Shown piece by piece: positions 14,160-15,052 of a DNA stretch of 15,052 bases. Position numbers and translations under genes: made by a program. Position 1 is the first letter of the stretch, and every line of letters begins with the position of its first letter. The stretch spans positions 1 to 15,052 of the forward strand of contig CAMZAI010000048.1 of NCBI GenBank assembly GCA_947304065.1. Direction: 5' to 3'. The stretch comes from an uncultured Clostridia bacterium (lineage in GTDB: Bacteria; Bacillota; Clostridia; Lachnospirales; Lachnospiraceae). The notes beneath the pieces are model-generated. The model made no database searches. It was not told the DNA's origin and worked only from the letters and a program-made list of their open reading frames with translations.

Positions 14160-15052
14160 CGAAATGTAATTATAAGCCGCGCCGAGCTCATCCAGTATTG
14201 CCTTTTCGTCTTTTCTGCACGTAAACAGTACCGTCTGCTGCCCTTCCCGGTCCGCGAGCGCCGAAAGCGCGCTGCGCATCCTCTGCTCATCCGAATACGC
14301 AAAGCATTCGTCGAGCAGAACGGGTATCTTCATATCCCCGAAGAACAGTCTCGACGACGCGAATCTGAGTGCCGCGAACAGCTGCTGCATCGTGCCTGCG
14401 CTGAGCGACTCCGCGGGAACATAGTCGAGCCCGCTCATAACCTCGATCCCGAGATCCTGATCGACCCTTCCGGCCGAATATCTTCCGTCTGTCGCCAGGC
14501 ATATCTCCTCGGAGAGCAGTTCGTTGAACGAAGCGCTGAAGCTGTCGCGAAGGCCTTCGGATATCTCCCGAATCGTTCCCGCAGCGAGCGCCAAAGCCTC
14601 CATCTCCCGGTTCAGCACCGTTTCCCGCTGCCTTGCTTCCTCAAGCTCATGCCTGCATGCATTGGCCTCATTTCCGATATCTCCGATATTCTCAAGCTCC
14701 CATTCCTGCCTGTCTGCCGCCGATTCAAAAGCATCCGCTCTTTCGTCCAGCCCAAGGATCTCTCCGTTGATCCTCTCCTGCGCGGCAATCGCGGCTTCAA
14801 GCCGCCCTGCTGCCTGTGAAAGCCGTTCGCCCGCGAGCCGGTAATTCTCCCGCGCAGAATCGCAGTCCATCAGGGCATTACCTTCCGACCCGTCCGGCAC
14901 GATTTCTGTTTCTTCTGCCTGCTCCGAGCCCTCGCTCACGAGTCCCTCCGACAGATCAGGAATATCTCCCCCCGGTTTCCCGGCCATGTACGCAGCGAAC
15001 AGTACAATGAGCGAAACCATCAGCAGCACGACTCCCGCGCCGATAAGCAAGG
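14148..15052 (-). CDS. YhaN-like coiled-coil ATPase, N-terminus outside the window
   Basis: C-terminal 300 or so residues of an SMC/RecN/Rad50-like ABC ATPase. Counting from the right edge: a hydrophobic stretch (about 2-22), an acidic linker (about 28-60), a coiled coil rich in Glu, Ala and Arg (about 65-170), then the C-terminal ATPase lobe with signature LSAGTMQQLFAALRFA (216-231), Walker B IPVLLDECFAYSD (242-254) and a following beta strand, QTVLFTC (272-278). Walker A would be beyond 15052. The membrane segment inside the coiled-coil region and the LSAGTMQQ signature resemble Bacillota YhaN, thought to act with the YhaO nuclease in DNA metabolism. The TTG at 15050 is not a start; the frame is open to the edge. 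It is upstream in the same direction as the PBP gene, and no promoter is obvious between them. Confidence 0.82.
   Translation of the reverse strand, partial: LLIGAGVVLLMVSLIVLFAAYMAGKPGGDIPDLSEGLVSEGSEQAEETEIVPDGSEGNALMDCDSARENYRLAGERLSQAAGRLEAAIAAQERINGEILGLDERADAFESAADRQEWELENIGDIGNEANACRHELEEARQRETVLNREMEALALAAGTIREISEGLRDSFSASFNELLSEEICLATDGRYSAGRVDQDLGIEVMSGLDYVPAESLSAGTMQQLFAALRFASSRLFFGDMKIPVLLDECFAYSDEQRMRSALSALADREGQQTVLFTCRKDEKAILDELGAAYNYISLSA

Noticed and set aside
15048..15050. TTG at 15050 as the start of the YhaN-like gene
   Set aside because: The frame is open to the edge, no ribosome site can be seen, and the protein would lack Walker A. It is an internal leucine codon.

Overview
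The window reads as a chromosomal segment of a Gram-positive anaerobe of the Bacillota, most likely class Clostridia (a Lachnospiraceae- or Oscillospirales-type gut or rumen bacterium). The reasons are a paired glgC/glgD glycogen operon, a DnaD-type plus DnaC/DnaI-type helicase-loading pair, a YhaN-like ATPase, a DUF523 protein, strong GGAGG-type ribosome sites, TATAAT promoters with extended -10 elements, and moderate GC content by eye (about half). I saw no phage, insertion sequence, CRISPR array, tRNA or rRNA. The species cannot be named from the sequence alone.

Layout. 1-971 (minus): membrane-anchored NodB-family polysaccharide deacetylase, cut by the left edge near its C-terminus. 1141-3542 (minus): glgC-glgD, the two ADP-glucose pyrophosphorylase subunits, overlapping as ATGA, with an extended -10 promoter whose spacer contains a perfect 12-bp palindrome. 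3600-4035: about 430 bp without a gene. It carries the glgC promoter, a cluster of DnaA-box-like nonamers, and the promoter and structured leader of the next operon. 4036-7400 (plus): DnaD-domain protein, AAA+ helicase loader, and a long divergent PRPP synthetase, ended by a clear terminator. 7464-10118 (minus): exported 884-residue protein with a large unrecognised N-terminal region and a trigger-factor-like C-terminal part, behind a near-consensus promoter. 10336-10962 (plus): fusion of a YjbR/MmcQ domain to an O6-alkylguanine-DNA alkyltransferase domain. 10989-15052 (minus): an apparent operon read from the right, with a YhaN-like coiled-coil ATPase (its N-terminus lies outside the window), a class A penicillin-binding protein and a DUF523 protein.

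How the parts fit. The left half joins carbon storage (GlgC/GlgD) to a replication-initiation operon across a shared regulatory region. The DnaA-box-like cluster would let DnaA act on the helicase-loader operon, or possibly on both divergent operons. The right half is mostly cell envelope: the deacetylase, the exported chaperone-like protein and the PBP all have an N-terminal membrane segment, and all carry Pro/Thr- or Pro/Asp-rich linkers.

The most unusual feature is the C-terminal tail of the class A PBP. It holds eight DxDGDG(x)PD calcium-loop-like repeats at exactly 16-residue spacing, in two blocks of four separated by a Pro/Thr/Gly linker. Next come the DnaA-box cluster beside dnaD/dnaC-like genes, the exported trigger-factor fusion, and the alkyltransferase fusion with PCFRV in place of PCHRV.
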